A DNA stretch of 64,000 nucleotides from assembly GCA_021234155.1 (NCBI GenBank), contig JAJEKV010000055.1:1729090-1793089 (forward strand), in the 5' to 3' direction. A program made the translations under genes and the position numbers. This DNA is from Isoetes taiwanensis (lineage: Eukaryota > Streptophyta > Lycopodiopsida > Isoetales > Isoetaceae). Within the stretch, counting starts at the first letter, position 1, and the number at the start of each line of letters is the position of its first letter. This document shows positions 1-11,095 of the stretch, in pieces. The notes beneath the pieces were generated by a model. The model did not search any database. It was not told where the DNA came from and saw nothing but the letters and a program-made list of their open reading frames with translations.

Positions 1-83
1 AGCGGCCCGGTGGGCAAAGGTGACCTCGCAGTCCAAAGACTTCGAATGTAATGACCCTGTGGCACGCATCGAGGGTGTGTTCA

Positions 84-609
84 TCAGCCAGATGTAAGGG
101 CAAGTCCGCCGTGCATTTCAAGGGAGCGATATCCGCCTTGGATGTGATCAACGCCGGGCAACTCGAAAGTGTGAGACTCATCCTCAATGGCACCCGCTTG
201 ACAAAGATCGGCCAGAGCCCTGGCCCCGGCGGGGCTCCCAATCCACCGCCTGCCTCGATCGAAGATGGTGGGCACCTCGTGCGAATGGAGGCAATGAGTC
301 CGCGCTTTTCGGGGCACCGAACGCAGTAGAGCTGTGGCCCCTGCTAACACGGGTTGATTCAAGCCCCTTGTAATGGGCCGCTTTGACCTCCTTCTAGAGC
401 CGCCGGGTCCCGTGAGCTTGCCAAGGAAACAAGCGCCTAGGGTACTCCCGCAAAACGATCGTCACTGTGGTCCACTCACGCGCATCTATGCTCCCCGCGA
501 CGCTCCATCCGGCGAACCACCGATGTCTCTTACCCCTCCAACAGTTCCTAAGCCGCCGCGGACCCATTGCCACAAGTAAGCCCGCGCTGGAGCCGAAAGC
601 ATCACCCAT
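84..609 (-). pseudogene. LINE ORF2 C-terminal region, degenerate
   Basis: Downstream of the reverse transcriptase the minus strand keeps the high GC content and gives peptide fragments (394-609 and 84-362, the latter including CLHSHEVPTIFDRGRRW) that resemble the poorly conserved C-terminal part of plant LINE ORF2. A clean CCHC knuckle is not visible. The call rests mainly on position after the RT and on continuity of composition. Confidence 0.45.
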
Positions 610-746
610 AGTAACTACTTTTCAAAATAGACGATGTGTCTATCATACGCTGCCACCGGCTGCAAGAATCCAGTTTCTGCAGCGAACCGATAGGGGATCA
701 AGGTTTCACCCTGTGCGGTGGCCAAAATGCCTTCGGCTGCTCCAAG

Positions 747-2266
747 TCATTCCGGTGTCGCCATAGAGACGACCGGGCCCCAAACCTCGACCCCGCATGT
801 ATGACCAGTTTCGACCCGGTTCGAACAGATGTGACCGATGGCCCCAATCATAGAGCTCGCCGGATCGTTGTTCTCGCATGGCATAAAGCGCTTCTGCTTT
901 GTCACCCGCAAGCGGATAGACGCCTCCCGCCAGAGCGAGGAGGGGAACTCCACCCCTAGGTACTTGTAGGTGGGCGCGACGCCCACAAAGCTGCCCCCGA
1001 TATGTGAGAGTGGGAGGCATGGGGTGACGCCAAGAGGATATGAGAACCACCCGGTCTTGGCCAAGATTCACGCCAATGTCTCGTAGCCCCACAAAATGTG
1101 TCTAGGGCATCCAAGTGAGACCCATAGCTTCGGGGTGTGGGCCAAAGAGCCAACATCGTCGCAGATAGATGAGCCGGGCGGATGACCCGGTGCAAAGTCG
1201 TATGCCATCCCCCATGCTCCGAGAAGCCGTGGCTCTAATCGATCAATGTAGAGGCCAAAAAGTGTTGGCGAGGGGGCAACCCCCGACCCTCGATACTATC
1301 GGTGAATGCTTGGCCTGGCCGGCTGCATCCCGCCAAAACAACTCTCATACAACTCAGATATGGCATTCTCGCACCGGCAATGGAGCCCCGATTGACGCAG
1401 CCTAGCCCACAGCTTTTCTCGGGAACCAGATCAAAAGCCTTCGCTAAGTCCACAAAGCAACAATACAAGTCCCCGATGATTCCGGCCGTCTTCAATCGCC
1501 CGCAGTGTAAAGATATGGTCAATCGTTGAGTGGCGGGGTCTAAAGCTCCGCCAGGTGAGGGCCCGCATCATGTGGCCTCTGCCAGCGTGTCAACCGCCGC
1601 TCGAGAATGCTAGCCAACAGTTTGGCAAATCTTGAATCCGACCATGATCGTCCGTTAGTTGGTCGGACGGGTGGGTCGCCTGCCTTGTGAATGGGAACGA
1701 CCACGCTTGTAGTCCATTGTCGGGGAGACCTTCCCAATGCTCTATTGAATAGGGTAGTGAGGACCTAGCACAAGCGGCTGCCCTGCCCATTTGAGTAACT
1801 CGGCCTGCATACCATCGAGGTCAGCTGCCTTCCCATTAGCCAGCCGTTGCAGGCCCTCCTCAACATCCTCCTCCACGAGAACCAATGGGGGGCCATCCTG
1901 TGGGGGTATGGGCGTATGCGTCCCTGGCGGGTCATAGAGCCGCCGCAAAAAATCTGCTCCCACCGCCGGGTGTGATGTCCCCTGTAGGCTGGGCTGGCCT
2001 TCGAAGCACTCTGCGCCAAAAGGTTCGAGGATGAGTGTCCAGCAGGCCGAACATCTCCCCCTGATGCCTGGCAAGATACCGCGCCTTTGTCTCCTTCCGG
2101 ATGGGCGCTGATCGCGTGTGGTGGCTCGCAAGCGGGCACCGGATCCGTATGTGACTCGGAAGCCGCCGCTTGCATTCTTTACACTCGCATCAAACCATCG
2201 GTTCTGCGGGAATGTTCTTGACCCGAATGGCCGGGGAGGGGGGTCCGCCAAAGCACCCGTCCGCAT
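747..2266 (-). pseudogene. LINE reverse transcriptase, frameshifted
   Basis: Homology is spread over three frames. At 2266-1742 a 174-residue open stretch carries NRWFDASVK and the conserved EDVEEGLQRLANGKAADLDG segment found before the RT fingers. At 1737-1540 is SVVVPIHKAGDP followed by AKLLASILERRLTRW. At 1522-1235 is CFVDLAKAFDLVPEK, the palm motif with its first catalytic Asp. At 1064-747 is YKYLGVEF followed by CGVEVWG, typical of the region after the catalytic core. I did not find an intact YADD box. The family order and spacing are normal; the reading frame is broken at least three times. Confidence 0.82.
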
Positions 2267-2330
2267 CCCGTAATAGCGAAGTCGGCTGGTCTCGCCTCAC
2301 GCTTTACTCTAGTGTGGAGGTCCGCAGAAA

Positions 2331-3269
2331 TTACGGGGAGGCGTCCATAAGGACCTCGACATAGTTCTCTGCACGCTCATAATCTAGTCTCAACCGAGGG
2401 ACGGGCGAGGGGCTGGCATAGTGGGGGTCCGCGGCTTGCCAAACCAGGTCCAAATAAAGTGGGAGGTGATCTCGAGTCGACCTCCTCATCCCGGGATCGC
2501 TCTGTGCCCACCCGGAACGACCGATGAGATGCATATCTTGGGCAACTACAAGCACATAGTCCACCACACCGGACCCTCCCCCCGATTGTCCCGCCAGTTC
2601 TCGCATGTGCACTTGGTGAACCCGGGCCACGCGGATGTGCCATTGCAAATTATCAAGTCAAAAATACCACATAGCGGGGAGCAATCGCGCCAAAGCGGTG
2701 ACCCGGGCCGTCATCCAATCCTCGCGGGCCGTGGTTGCTTCAAGGGCGAAATCTGCAGGACATCGCCGGGGGGTCAAGTCGCATGGGCTGCTCTACTCTG
2801 TCCGGTGCATTGAAATCTCCAAGAAGGGACGACCCTACCCAACCGGCTGGTCTTTTCCAGATGTCATCATATAGATCGACATAAGGGTCCATCCCGTCCC
2901 GCATCGGGTGGCTGCGATAGAAGGTGCTCTCTCGCGAGGGAAATAACAGCGCCCGAAAAAGAGGGTTGCCATCGGTATTATGCACACGGACCCACAAGTA
3001 CCGTTGTGCAATGCGTGTCTTCGGAGGGTAACCGAATGTGCCAAGGTTGTCCCAGAGTAGCAAGCCACTCCACCATGACCCCTCCGTCTGTGCACCGGTA
3101 TTGAAGACCGAGAAATGTTGGTAACCCTCGGCAGATCGTAGCTGCGCCAAAGATGCTCCCATGTCTCCATGAGAAAGATGAGATCCATATCGGCCGCCAC
3201 GGAGTTCAGACCGTCCCCTTCGCCTAAGGGAAGCCTCGACAATTCCATGAGACCACCCCGGAGGCACAA
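2331..3269 (-). pseudogene. LINE endonuclease domain, frameshifted
   Basis: The LINE endonuclease nicks target DNA to prime reverse transcription. Visible in several frames, reading leftwards, are the N-terminal VVSWNCRGFP, then DLIFLMETWEH, GHGGVACY, the metal-site block LLGDFNAPD near 2810-2790, and a C-terminal stretch with VVDYVLV and DHLPLYLDLVW (about 2580-2440). These correspond to the conserved strands and the GDFN and SDH motifs of the exonuclease-endonuclease-phosphatase fold. No single frame spans the domain, so it is inactive. The reverse transcriptase follows directly downstream. Confidence 0.8.
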
Positions 3270-3290
3270 TTCCTATTTGTCAAATAGGAT

Positions 3291-4090
3291 GGTATCGCAG
3301 CACGAGTCGCTGGGAGGACGGGAAGCGAGGTTGAGGAGAAGTAGATGGAGCGGAGGCAAAGATGTGGCTGAGGGCACGGGTCGTGGAGGGAGCAGGAGTA
3401 GGAGCAGGAGAAGGGGGCCGGTAGGGGAAGCGGGGGCCACTTGGCATTTCGCGGTTGGGGCCGCGGGTCCGCAGCAGCGAGGGCGTGTGTCGGAAAATGT
3501 GCATCCCGCCGAACCAATCCCGGCACCCCCACGTTGGCACGCCCTCGACCTGACAAGCTCCCCCGCTGCGTGCCTCTGTTGCTGCACGTGTGAGGTCCCG
3601 TCCCACGCATGGGGATGTCCCCTTGAAAGATCTGGGCCCGGCGCAATATGGCATCACGCACTGCATCCGCGAACCGCGAATATGACAATACGGTCACGCA
3701 CTCCGGGCGCCGAGCCCCATGACGGGCCGCCGAGAAATGTGAATCGCCCGAATGTCATCCGATCGAGAATGCGGTTCGATGTTGTGGGCGACTCTCCCCT
3801 CGCTGTTCGCATGCCTCAACTACCGGGATTGGCCCTCCGCCAAGCCCCCCGAGTTCCCCCGCGGCTCAAGGGTCAAAGGTGGGCGCAGGACCGGTCCCGT
3901 GGCCGGGGTGGTGGTGGTGGTGGCCGGGATGGCGTGGAGTGGTTGGAGGCGGGCAAAGAAGCAGCGGGGCCCGGCCACGGCGGGAGGGTGTGGGCGGGGT
4001 AGCGGTCCGAGCCGCGCCTCGCCCCCCGTGAAGTCGGGAGCACGCCTTGCTTGGGCCTCGCCGCCGCTTGGCCATCTCCCTCAGCCAGAC
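3291..4090. other. GC-rich stretch upstream of the LINE endonuclease; no gene recognised
   Basis: This 800-bp segment is very GC-rich, includes a run of GGT repeats near 3905-3922, and has long open frames on both strands that look compositional (proline, arginine and glycine rich). Its position just upstream of the endonuclease would fit a decayed ORF1 or 5' untranslated region of the same LINE, but I see no zinc knuckle or other ORF1 motif. Composition changes abruptly to purine-rich DNA at about 4110. Confidence 0.4.
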
Positions 4091-4109
4091 TCACCAGAAA
4101 TTTACTATG

Positions 4110-4440
4110 AACCTCGGTGGGAAAGAGGTAAAGTGAGAAAATGAAAAGGGGAGGGGAAAAGGGAAAAGGGGAAAAGGAAAGGGGAGGGAAAATAAAATGA
4201 AAAAATAAAACGGAAAAAAGAAAATGAAGAAGGTGAAAAGCGAAAGGGGAGGAGAAAAAACGGGGGAGAAAAAATAGAAAAAGGAAAAAAGGGTATACCG
4301 GGAAGTGGTAAATAGAAAAGGAAAAAATGGAAATGTGTAAGGAAAAAAGGAAAGGAGAACGAGAAAAAGGGAAGAGGAGGGAAGGGCAAAAAGGAAAAGG
4401 AGAAAAGGAAAGGTAAAACAGGGAAACTGAAAGGGCGGAT
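4110..4440 (+). repeat. Purine-rich dispersed repeat, copy 1
   Basis: The plus strand is almost entirely A and G in runs such as GGGGAAAAGG. It is not merely random low complexity: the order of blocks matches 55260-55580 over about 300 bp, including the shared landmarks GGTGAAAAGCGAAAGG, GTGGTAAATAGAAAA, ATGGAAATGTGTAAGG and GGGAAACTGAAAGGG. The long minus-strand Phe/Ser/Pro-rich reading frames here are shadows of this composition. The copy ends at about 4440, where ordinary sequence begins. Confidence 0.75.
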
Positions 4441-4639
4441 GCACACTCACCCCGGTTTTTGGTCCACTGTTGAAAACATCAGTTTTGGTAGGTCTACATG
4501 TCCTGTTTTCAAAGAATCCTACATGTGGATTTGTGGAGGTATGGTTTTGTTCGATAATGGTGTTCTTTTTTCAGTGGACTAAAACATCCACTGTTGTTTT
4601 GTAGTTTCTTCTATTGTGACATGTCATTTTATAATACAA
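4441..4639. other. AT-rich spacer, no gene seen
   Basis: Contains scattered copies of the words ACATGT and CTACATGTCC that foreshadow the tandem repeat to the right, but no reading frame or element end that I can support. Confidence 0.4.
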
Positions 4640-5107
4640 TCCACTGTAGGAAAGAATACTTGAATTTCTACATGTCTAATAGTTCTATTGTCACATGTCT
4701 TTATAGATGTAGGAAAGAATATTTGATTCTCTACATGTCCTATACTTCTATTCACATGTCTTTATAGTAGTAGGACAGAGTACTTTATTTGCTAAGGCAT
4801 TGTAGGAAAGAATACATGAATTACGACATGTGTAATACTTCTATTGTCACATGTCTTTATAGAAGTAGGAAAGAATACTTGATTCTCTACATGTCATATG
4901 CTTCCATGTCACATGTCTTTATAGTAGTAGGACAGAGTACTTTATTTGCTAAGGCATTGTAGGAAAGAATACATGAATTACGACATGTGTAATACTTCTA
5001 TTGTCACATGTCTTTATAGAAGTAGGAAAGAATACTTGATTCTCTACATGTCCTATCCTTCCATATCACGGGTCTTTATAGTGGTAGGACAGAGTACTTG
5101 ATTTGCT
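4640..5107 (+). repeat. Tandem repeat of ~60-bp units in a 158-bp higher-order period
   Basis: Units begin GTAGGAAAGAATAC or GTAGGACAGAGTAC and end with CACATGTCTTTATAG. Two ~62-bp units plus one ~32-bp unit form a block that recurs with a period of 158 bp (for example the word TGTAGGAAAGAATACATGAA at 4801 and 4959). Copies are close to identical in places, so the array has expanded or been homogenised fairly recently. Confidence 0.8.
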
Positions 5108-5135
5108 ACATGTGATGCGCGCACGCATCACATGT
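5108..5135. repeat. Perfect 12-bp inverted repeat with 4-nt loop
   Basis: ACATGTGATGCG, loop CGCA, then the exact reverse complement. It sits at the right end of the 158-bp repeat array. It could be a cruciform-prone site or the scar of a small element; no target duplication is evident. Confidence 0.85.
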
Positions 5136-5606
<471 letters not shown>

Positions 5607-5664
5607 CTTTTTATGCCTCAAATCCATTTTTGAGCATATGCACATGATCTCAGTCCCAATCAGC

Positions 5665-8600
5665 TCAAACATGCCAAGGTGAGCCAAACATGCCACCAAG
5701 GTGGCTCAAACATACATAAGGTGCCTCAAACATGCCACAAAGGTGGCTCCAACAACCCAAGGTGGCTCCAACATAACATGCCATGCAAAACCAATATGCC
5801 AACGCGGCATTAACATGCCACGTGGGCTCCACCATGCCACCCTAGGGCTCCAACATGCCAAGGTGGCTCACAACGTGTCACCTAGGCTTAAATATGCCAA
5901 GTTGGCTCAAACATGCCACCTAGGCTCCAAAGATGCCACCAGTAGCTCCAACATGCCACCTAGGCTCAAACATGCCACGGGGCTCCAACATGCCACCTAG
6001 GCTCCAACATGCCAAGGTGGCTCAAACATGCCACCTAGGCTCCAACATGACAAGGTGGCTCAAACATGCCACATGGGCTGCCACGGCTACATGCCACCTA
6101 GGCTCCAACATGCCAAGGTGGCTCAAACATGCCACGTGGGCTCCAACATGCCACATGGGCTCCAACATGCCAAGGTGGCTCTAACATGCCACCTAGGCTC
6201 AAACATGCCAAGGTGGCTCCAACATGCCACCTAGGCTCCAACATGCTCAAACATGCCACGCAGGCTCCAAAGATGCCACCTATGCTCCAACTTGCCAAGG
6301 TGGCTCAAATATGCCACGTGGGCTCCAACATGCCACCTAGGCTCCAACATTCCTAGGTGGCTCAAACATGCCACATAGGCTCAAACATGCCATGCAGGCT
6401 CACTTAGGCTCCAACATGCCAAGGTGGCTCCAACATGCCACCTAGGCTCAAACGCGCCAAGGTGGCTCAAACATGCCACCTAGGCCCAACATGCCACCTA
6501 GGCTCAAACATGCCGTGGGCTCAAACATGCCAAGGTGGGCTCAAACATGCCACCTAGGCTCCAACATGCCACCTAGGCTCCAACATGCCAAGGTGGCTCA
6601 AACATGCCACGGGGGATCCACCATGCCACCTAGGCTCCAACATGCCAAGGTGGCTCAAAAACATGCCACCTAGGCTTAAATATGCCAAGTTGGCTCAAAC
6701 ATGCCACCTAGGCTCCAACATGCCACCGTGGCTCTAACATGCCACCTAGGCTCAAACATGCCACGTGGGCTCCAACATGCCACTTAGGCTCCAACATGCC
6801 AAGGTGGCTCAAACATGCCACCTAGGCTCCAACATGACAAGGTGGCTCAAACATGCCACGTGGGCTCCAACATGCCAAGGTGGCTCTTACATGCCACCTA
6901 GGCTCAAACATGCCAAGGTGGCTCCAACATGCCACCTAGCCTCCAACATGACAAAATGGCTCAAACATGCCACCTAGGCTCCAACGTGCTCAAACATGCC
7001 ATGCAAAATCCAACATGCCACCTATGCTCCAACTTGCCAAGGTGGCTCAAATATGCCACGTGGGCTCCAACATGCCACCTAGGCTCCAACATTCCAAGGT
7101 GGCTCAAACATGCCACATAGGCTAAAACATGCCATTAGGCTCACTTAGGCTCCAACATGCCAAGGTGGCTCAAACATGCCACGTTGGCTCCAACATGCCA
7201 AGGTGGCTCTTACATGCCACCTAGGCTACATGACAAAATGGCTCAAACATGCCACCCAGGCTCCAACGTGCTCAAACATGCCAAGCAGGCTCCAACATGC
7301 CACCTATGCTCCAACTTGCCAAGGTGGCTCAAACATGCCACGTGGGCTCCAACATGCCAAGGTGGCTCTTACATGCCACCTAGGCTCAAACATGCCAAGG
7401 TGGCTCCAACATGCCACCTAGCCTCCAACATGACAAAATGGCTCAAACATGCCACCTAGGCTCCAACGCGTGCTCAAACATGCCATGCAAAAGTTCCAAC
7501 ATGCCACCTATGCTCCAACTTGCCAAGGTGGCTCAAATATGCCACGTGGGCTCCAACATGCCACCTAGGCTCCAACATTCCTAGGTGGCTCAAACATGCC
7601 ACATAGGCTCAAACATGCCATGCAGGCTCACTTAGGCTCCAACATGCCAAGGTGGCTCCAACATGCCACCTAGGCTCGAACATGCCAAGGTGGCTCAAAC
7701 ATGCCATCTAGGCTCCAACATGCCACCTAGGCTCAAACATGCCAGGTGGCTCAAACATGCCAAGGTGGGCTCAAACATGCCACCTAGGCTCCAACATGCC
7801 ACCTAGGCTCCAACATGCCAAGGTGGCTCAAACATGCCACGTGGGCTCCACCATGCCACCTAGGCTCCAACATGCCAAGGTGGCTCACAACATGCCACCT
7901 AGGCTCCAACATGCCACCGTGGCTCTAACATGTCACCTAGGCTCAAACATGCCAAGGTGGCTCAAACATGCCACGTGGGCTCCAACATGCCAAGGTGGCT
8001 CAAACATGCCACCTAGGCTCCAACATGCCAAGGTGGCTCAAACATGCCACGTGGGCTCCAACATGCCACGTGGGCTCCACCAAGGCTCCAACATGACAAA
8101 ATGGCTCAAACATGCCACCTAGGGCTCCAACGTGCTCAAACATGCCACGCGGGCTCCAACATGCCACCTATGCTCCAACATGCCAAGGTGGCTCAAGCAT
8201 GCCACGCAGGCTCCAACATGCCACCTAGGCTCTAACATGCCAAGGTGGCTCAAACATGCCACGTGGTCTCCAACATGCCACCTAGGCTCCAACATTCCTA
8301 GGTGGCTCAAACATGCCACCTAGGCTCAAACATGCCAAGGTGGCTCCAACATGCCACCTAGGCTCAAACATGCCAAGGTGGGCTCAAACATGCCACGTGG
8401 TCTCCAACATGCCACCTAGGCTCCAACATGCCAAGGTGGCTCCAACATGCCAAGGTGGCTCAAACATGCCACCTAGGCTCCAACGTGCTCAAACATGCCA
8501 AGGTGGCTCAAACATGCCAATGTGGGCTCCAACATGCCACATAGGCTCCAACATGCCATGTGGGCTCCAACATGCCAAGGTGGCTCAAACATGCCACCTA

Positions 8601-9078
8601 GGGTCAAACATGCCAAGGTGGCTCCCACATGCCACCTAGGCTCCAACATGCCACCTAGGCTCAAACATGCCACGTGGACTCCATAATGCCACGTGGGCTC
8701 CAACATGCCAAGGTGGCTCAAACATGCCACCTAGGGGTCAAACATGCCAAGGTGGCTCCCACATGCCACCTAGGCTCTAACATGCCACCTAGGCTCAAAC
8801 ATGCCACGTTGTCTCCATAATGCCACGTTGGCTCCAACATGCCAAGGTGGCTCAAACATGCCACCTAGGCTCAAAAATGCCAAGGTGGCTCCAACATGCC
8901 AACTAGGCTCCAACATGTTTGGCACATGCCACGCAGGCTCTAACATGCCACCTATGCTCCAACTTGACAAGGTGGCTCAAATATGCCACGTGGGGTCCAA
9001 CATGCCAAGGTGGCTCAAGCATGCCACGCAGTTCCAACATGCCAAGGTGGCTCGGGCATGCCACCCCTAGGCTCAAGC
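5665..9078 (+). repeat. 19-bp minisatellite, left array
   Basis: About 3.4 kb of head-to-tail 19-bp units of the form CTCMAACATGCC followed by a variable 7-bp core. The common unit types end CCACCTAGG, CCAAGGTGG or CCACGTGGG; rarer ones end CCACGCAGG or CCACGCGGG. Because 19 is not a multiple of 3, three units (57 bp) encode a 19-residue periodic peptide in every frame, which produces many spurious 60-130-residue frames. A larger block containing the odd words CAACGTGCTC and CCAACTTGCCAAGG recurs (for example near 6950, 7230, 7435 and 8095), showing higher-order duplication. The same unit and orientation resumes at 11096. Confidence 0.97.
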
Positions 9079-9680
9079 ATGCCAATCCCCTCCCCCCAGA
9101 GCTCAATTTTTCCTATCCGGACCGCTGAATCCGTCATTCAAGTAACCCGCCGAGCAGGCTCAAAAGAATCAAAGATCCGCCCAGAGAACTTATCAAACCA
9201 CAAAGCGAGTTGTGGCGTTGAAAAAACCAAGTGTTTTGTCGTTGCTCGCGATTACAAAGGCTCGAATGGAGATTGACTTAGCCATAATCGTCCTAATGGC
9301 GAAATTACCCCAGGGACCAAGTTACATGGTCATTTTTGGCAACGAAGAAACACGAACCCTCTACATGGCGGTATTCGCGACCACCTCCTAGGCCAATTGA
9401 CTACTGAGCGTGTTGGACATGAGCTACTTTGGTGCTTTTTGAGAAGGGTGGTCTTACGCCCGAAACTTGGTCCCGAGGGTAAAGTCGACATTTTGAGTCC
9501 ATTGGCGGAGTCAGTTCCGCAGTTTTGGAGTGGGAGAGTTGCGTCCCAGGTGGCGGGGGCCTTAGGAGAGGACCTTTAGGGCTTGCTTCCGGAAGGTTTA
9601 AAGGTCCATCTTCGGCATCAACACTCTCCCTCTATGTGATGACATTGTGCAAGATCCTGTTCGAGATCGACTAGGATACG

Positions 9681-9742
9681 GCCTCCAAAATGTAAACCAC
9701 CGTGTGTTGCTAGGTTATTGAAAGGTTTGCGTTATGGAGGTC
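9681..9742. repeat. Foldback module, copy 1 of 3
   Basis: A ~62-bp segment that is itself an imperfect hairpin: CCTCCAAAATGTAAACC, a loop containing GTGTGTTGCTAGGTTATTG, then a complement ending GGAGG. The same module recurs at 10001-10067 and 10322-10382. Confidence 0.75.
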
Positions 9743-10000
9743 GAGTTTTAGTCGGTTGCATTTGGGACATGGTCAAGAAGTCTGCGATTGAAAATGTGAA
9801 GCAATAGGGCGAGGAATGGGATTTGGATTTATCTTCCTCCCGCTGTGGCAATTAGAGTCAAGAGCACCTTTTGCGGTTGCAAAATTGTTTGGGATCATTA
9901 GGGATGGCCAATAGATCCAAACTACAAAGATTTCGGTTGCCATGGCTCAAGATGTGTGTTTAGCAAAGGTGCACCTAGCTATCCGAGAAAACGATCACAT

Positions 10001-10067
10001 TTTGGCCTCCGAAACGTAAACCCTACAATAACCTAGCAACACACGTGGTTTACGCTTTGAGGCCAAA
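10001..10067. repeat. Foldback module, central copy
   Basis: GGCCTCCGAAACGTAAACC, loop ATAACCTAGCAACACAC, then GGTTTACGCTTTGAGGCC. This copy forms the apex of the long inverted repeat, so the whole 1.9-kb structure is symmetric about a module that also lies within each arm. Confidence 0.78.
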
Positions 10068-10321
10068 ACGTGGGTCGCTTTTTGATAGCTAGGTGCTTTT
10101 TGCTAAACACACATGCGAGCCATGGCAATCGAAATAACGAGTTTGGATCTATTGGCCATCCCGAATGATCCCAAACAATTTTGCTATAGCAAAAGGCCTG
10201 GCTTCTAATTGCAACACCGGGAGGAGGATAACTCCAAACCCCATTCCATCGGGCCTTATTGCTTCATGTTCTCAATTGCGCCTTTCTCAACCATGACCCA
10301 AGTGCAACCGACTAAAACTCG

Positions 10322-10382
10322 ACCCCCATAACGTAAACCCTTCAATAACCTAGCAACACACAGGGTTTACGTTTCGGAGGCT
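10322..10382. repeat. Foldback module, copy 3 of 3
   Basis: CCCCCATAACGTAAACCC, loop CAATAACCTAGCAACACAC, then GGGTTTACGTTTCGGAGG. It is the inverted counterpart of the copy at 9681-9742. Confidence 0.75.
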
Positions 10383-11007
10383 ATATCCTAGTCAGATTCG
10401 ACCAAAATCTTGCACAATGTCATCATGTAGAGGGAGGGTGTTGACGCCATAAGATGGCCCTTTAAAACCTTTCGGAGGCAGTTCGCCCCAAAGGTCCTCT
10501 CCCAAAGAACCCTGGCCACGGACGGGCAACTTTCCCACTCCGGAACTGTGAACTGACTCTGCCAATGGACTCAAAATGTCGACTTTACCCCGGGGAGCAA
10601 GTTTCGTGGGCAGAAGACCACCCCTTCTCCAAGAAGCACCAAGATAGCTCATGTCCAACACGTTCGTAGTCAATTGGCCTAGGAGGTGGCTGCGGAATAC
10701 CATTATGTAGAGGGTTCGTGTTTCTTTGTTGCCAAAATGACCATGTAACTTGGTCCCTGGGGTAATTTCGCCATTCCGGACGACATGGTGAAGTCGAATC
10801 TCCATTCCAGAGCCTTTGTACTGCCCGAATGACAAAACACTTGGTTTTCTATGCGGTCAACCCGCAGAACGCTTCGTGGTGTGATAAGTTCTCCCGGATG
10901 GATCTTGGATTGTTTTGAGCCTGCTCGAAGCAGGTTACTTGAATGACGGATTCAACGGTCGGATAGGAAAATTGAGCTCCCGGAGGGGGGAGGGGATTGG
11001 CATTTGC

Positions 11008-11095
11008 CCTCCCAAAGGAGCGCTGATAGGAAAGGCTGCCTCGACAACCTTTCTGAGGTCCATCTCCTGGGGTCTGGCCTCTGAGATCCATCTCC
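11008..11095. other. Short spacer between foldback and right minisatellite array
   Basis: Contains a direct duplication of GAGRTCCATCTCCTGGG (about 11057 and 11081). It has no counterpart at the left edge of the foldback. Confidence 0.6.

Larger units (their letters stand above)
1..3290 (-). mobile_element. Decayed LINE (non-LTR retrotransposon), minus strand, open at the left window edge
   Basis: Read on the minus strand this GC-rich block gives, in order, an apurinic-type endonuclease domain (about 3260-2331), a reverse transcriptase (about 2266-747) and a C-terminal region (about 610-1), which is the ORF2 layout of plant L1-like LINEs. The frame changes repeatedly and there are stops, so it is a dead copy. 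The 5' end is near 3260-3290, where VVSWNCRGFP marks the start of the endonuclease. The 3' end and A-tail lie beyond position 1. A second, more AT-rich relative lies at 51480-52440. Its composition is much more GC-rich than the rest of the window. Confidence 0.85.
9079..11007. mobile_element. Foldback structure with ~0.95-kb inverted arms inside the minisatellite
   Basis: The left arm (about 9079-10020) and right arm (about 10047-11007) are inverted copies of each other with high identity along their whole length. Matching blocks include CCAATCCCCTCCCCCC at the outer edges, CGAAATTACCCCAGGGACC at 9300 against its complement near 10760, and GCCATGGCTC near 9937 against 10117. The loop is only about 20-25 bp. 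Minisatellite in the same orientation flanks both sides, so the structure was inserted into, or arose within, the array. Open frames (10392-10835 minus, 147 residues; 9397-9579 plus) have no recognised domain. It may be a foldback transposon or a palindromic duplication of part of an unidentified retroelement. Confidence 0.8.

Noticed and set aside
4091-4450. Long minus-strand frames rich in Phe, Ser and Pro (also at 16499-17068, 17568-17881 and 55406-56433, up to 231 residues)
   Set aside because: They are translations of purine-rich repeat DNA with no domain, start context or codon signal; open frames are expected from the composition.
5665-9078. A CRISPR-like array
   Set aside because: There are no unique spacers; units are contiguous 19-bp variants in a eukaryotic context.
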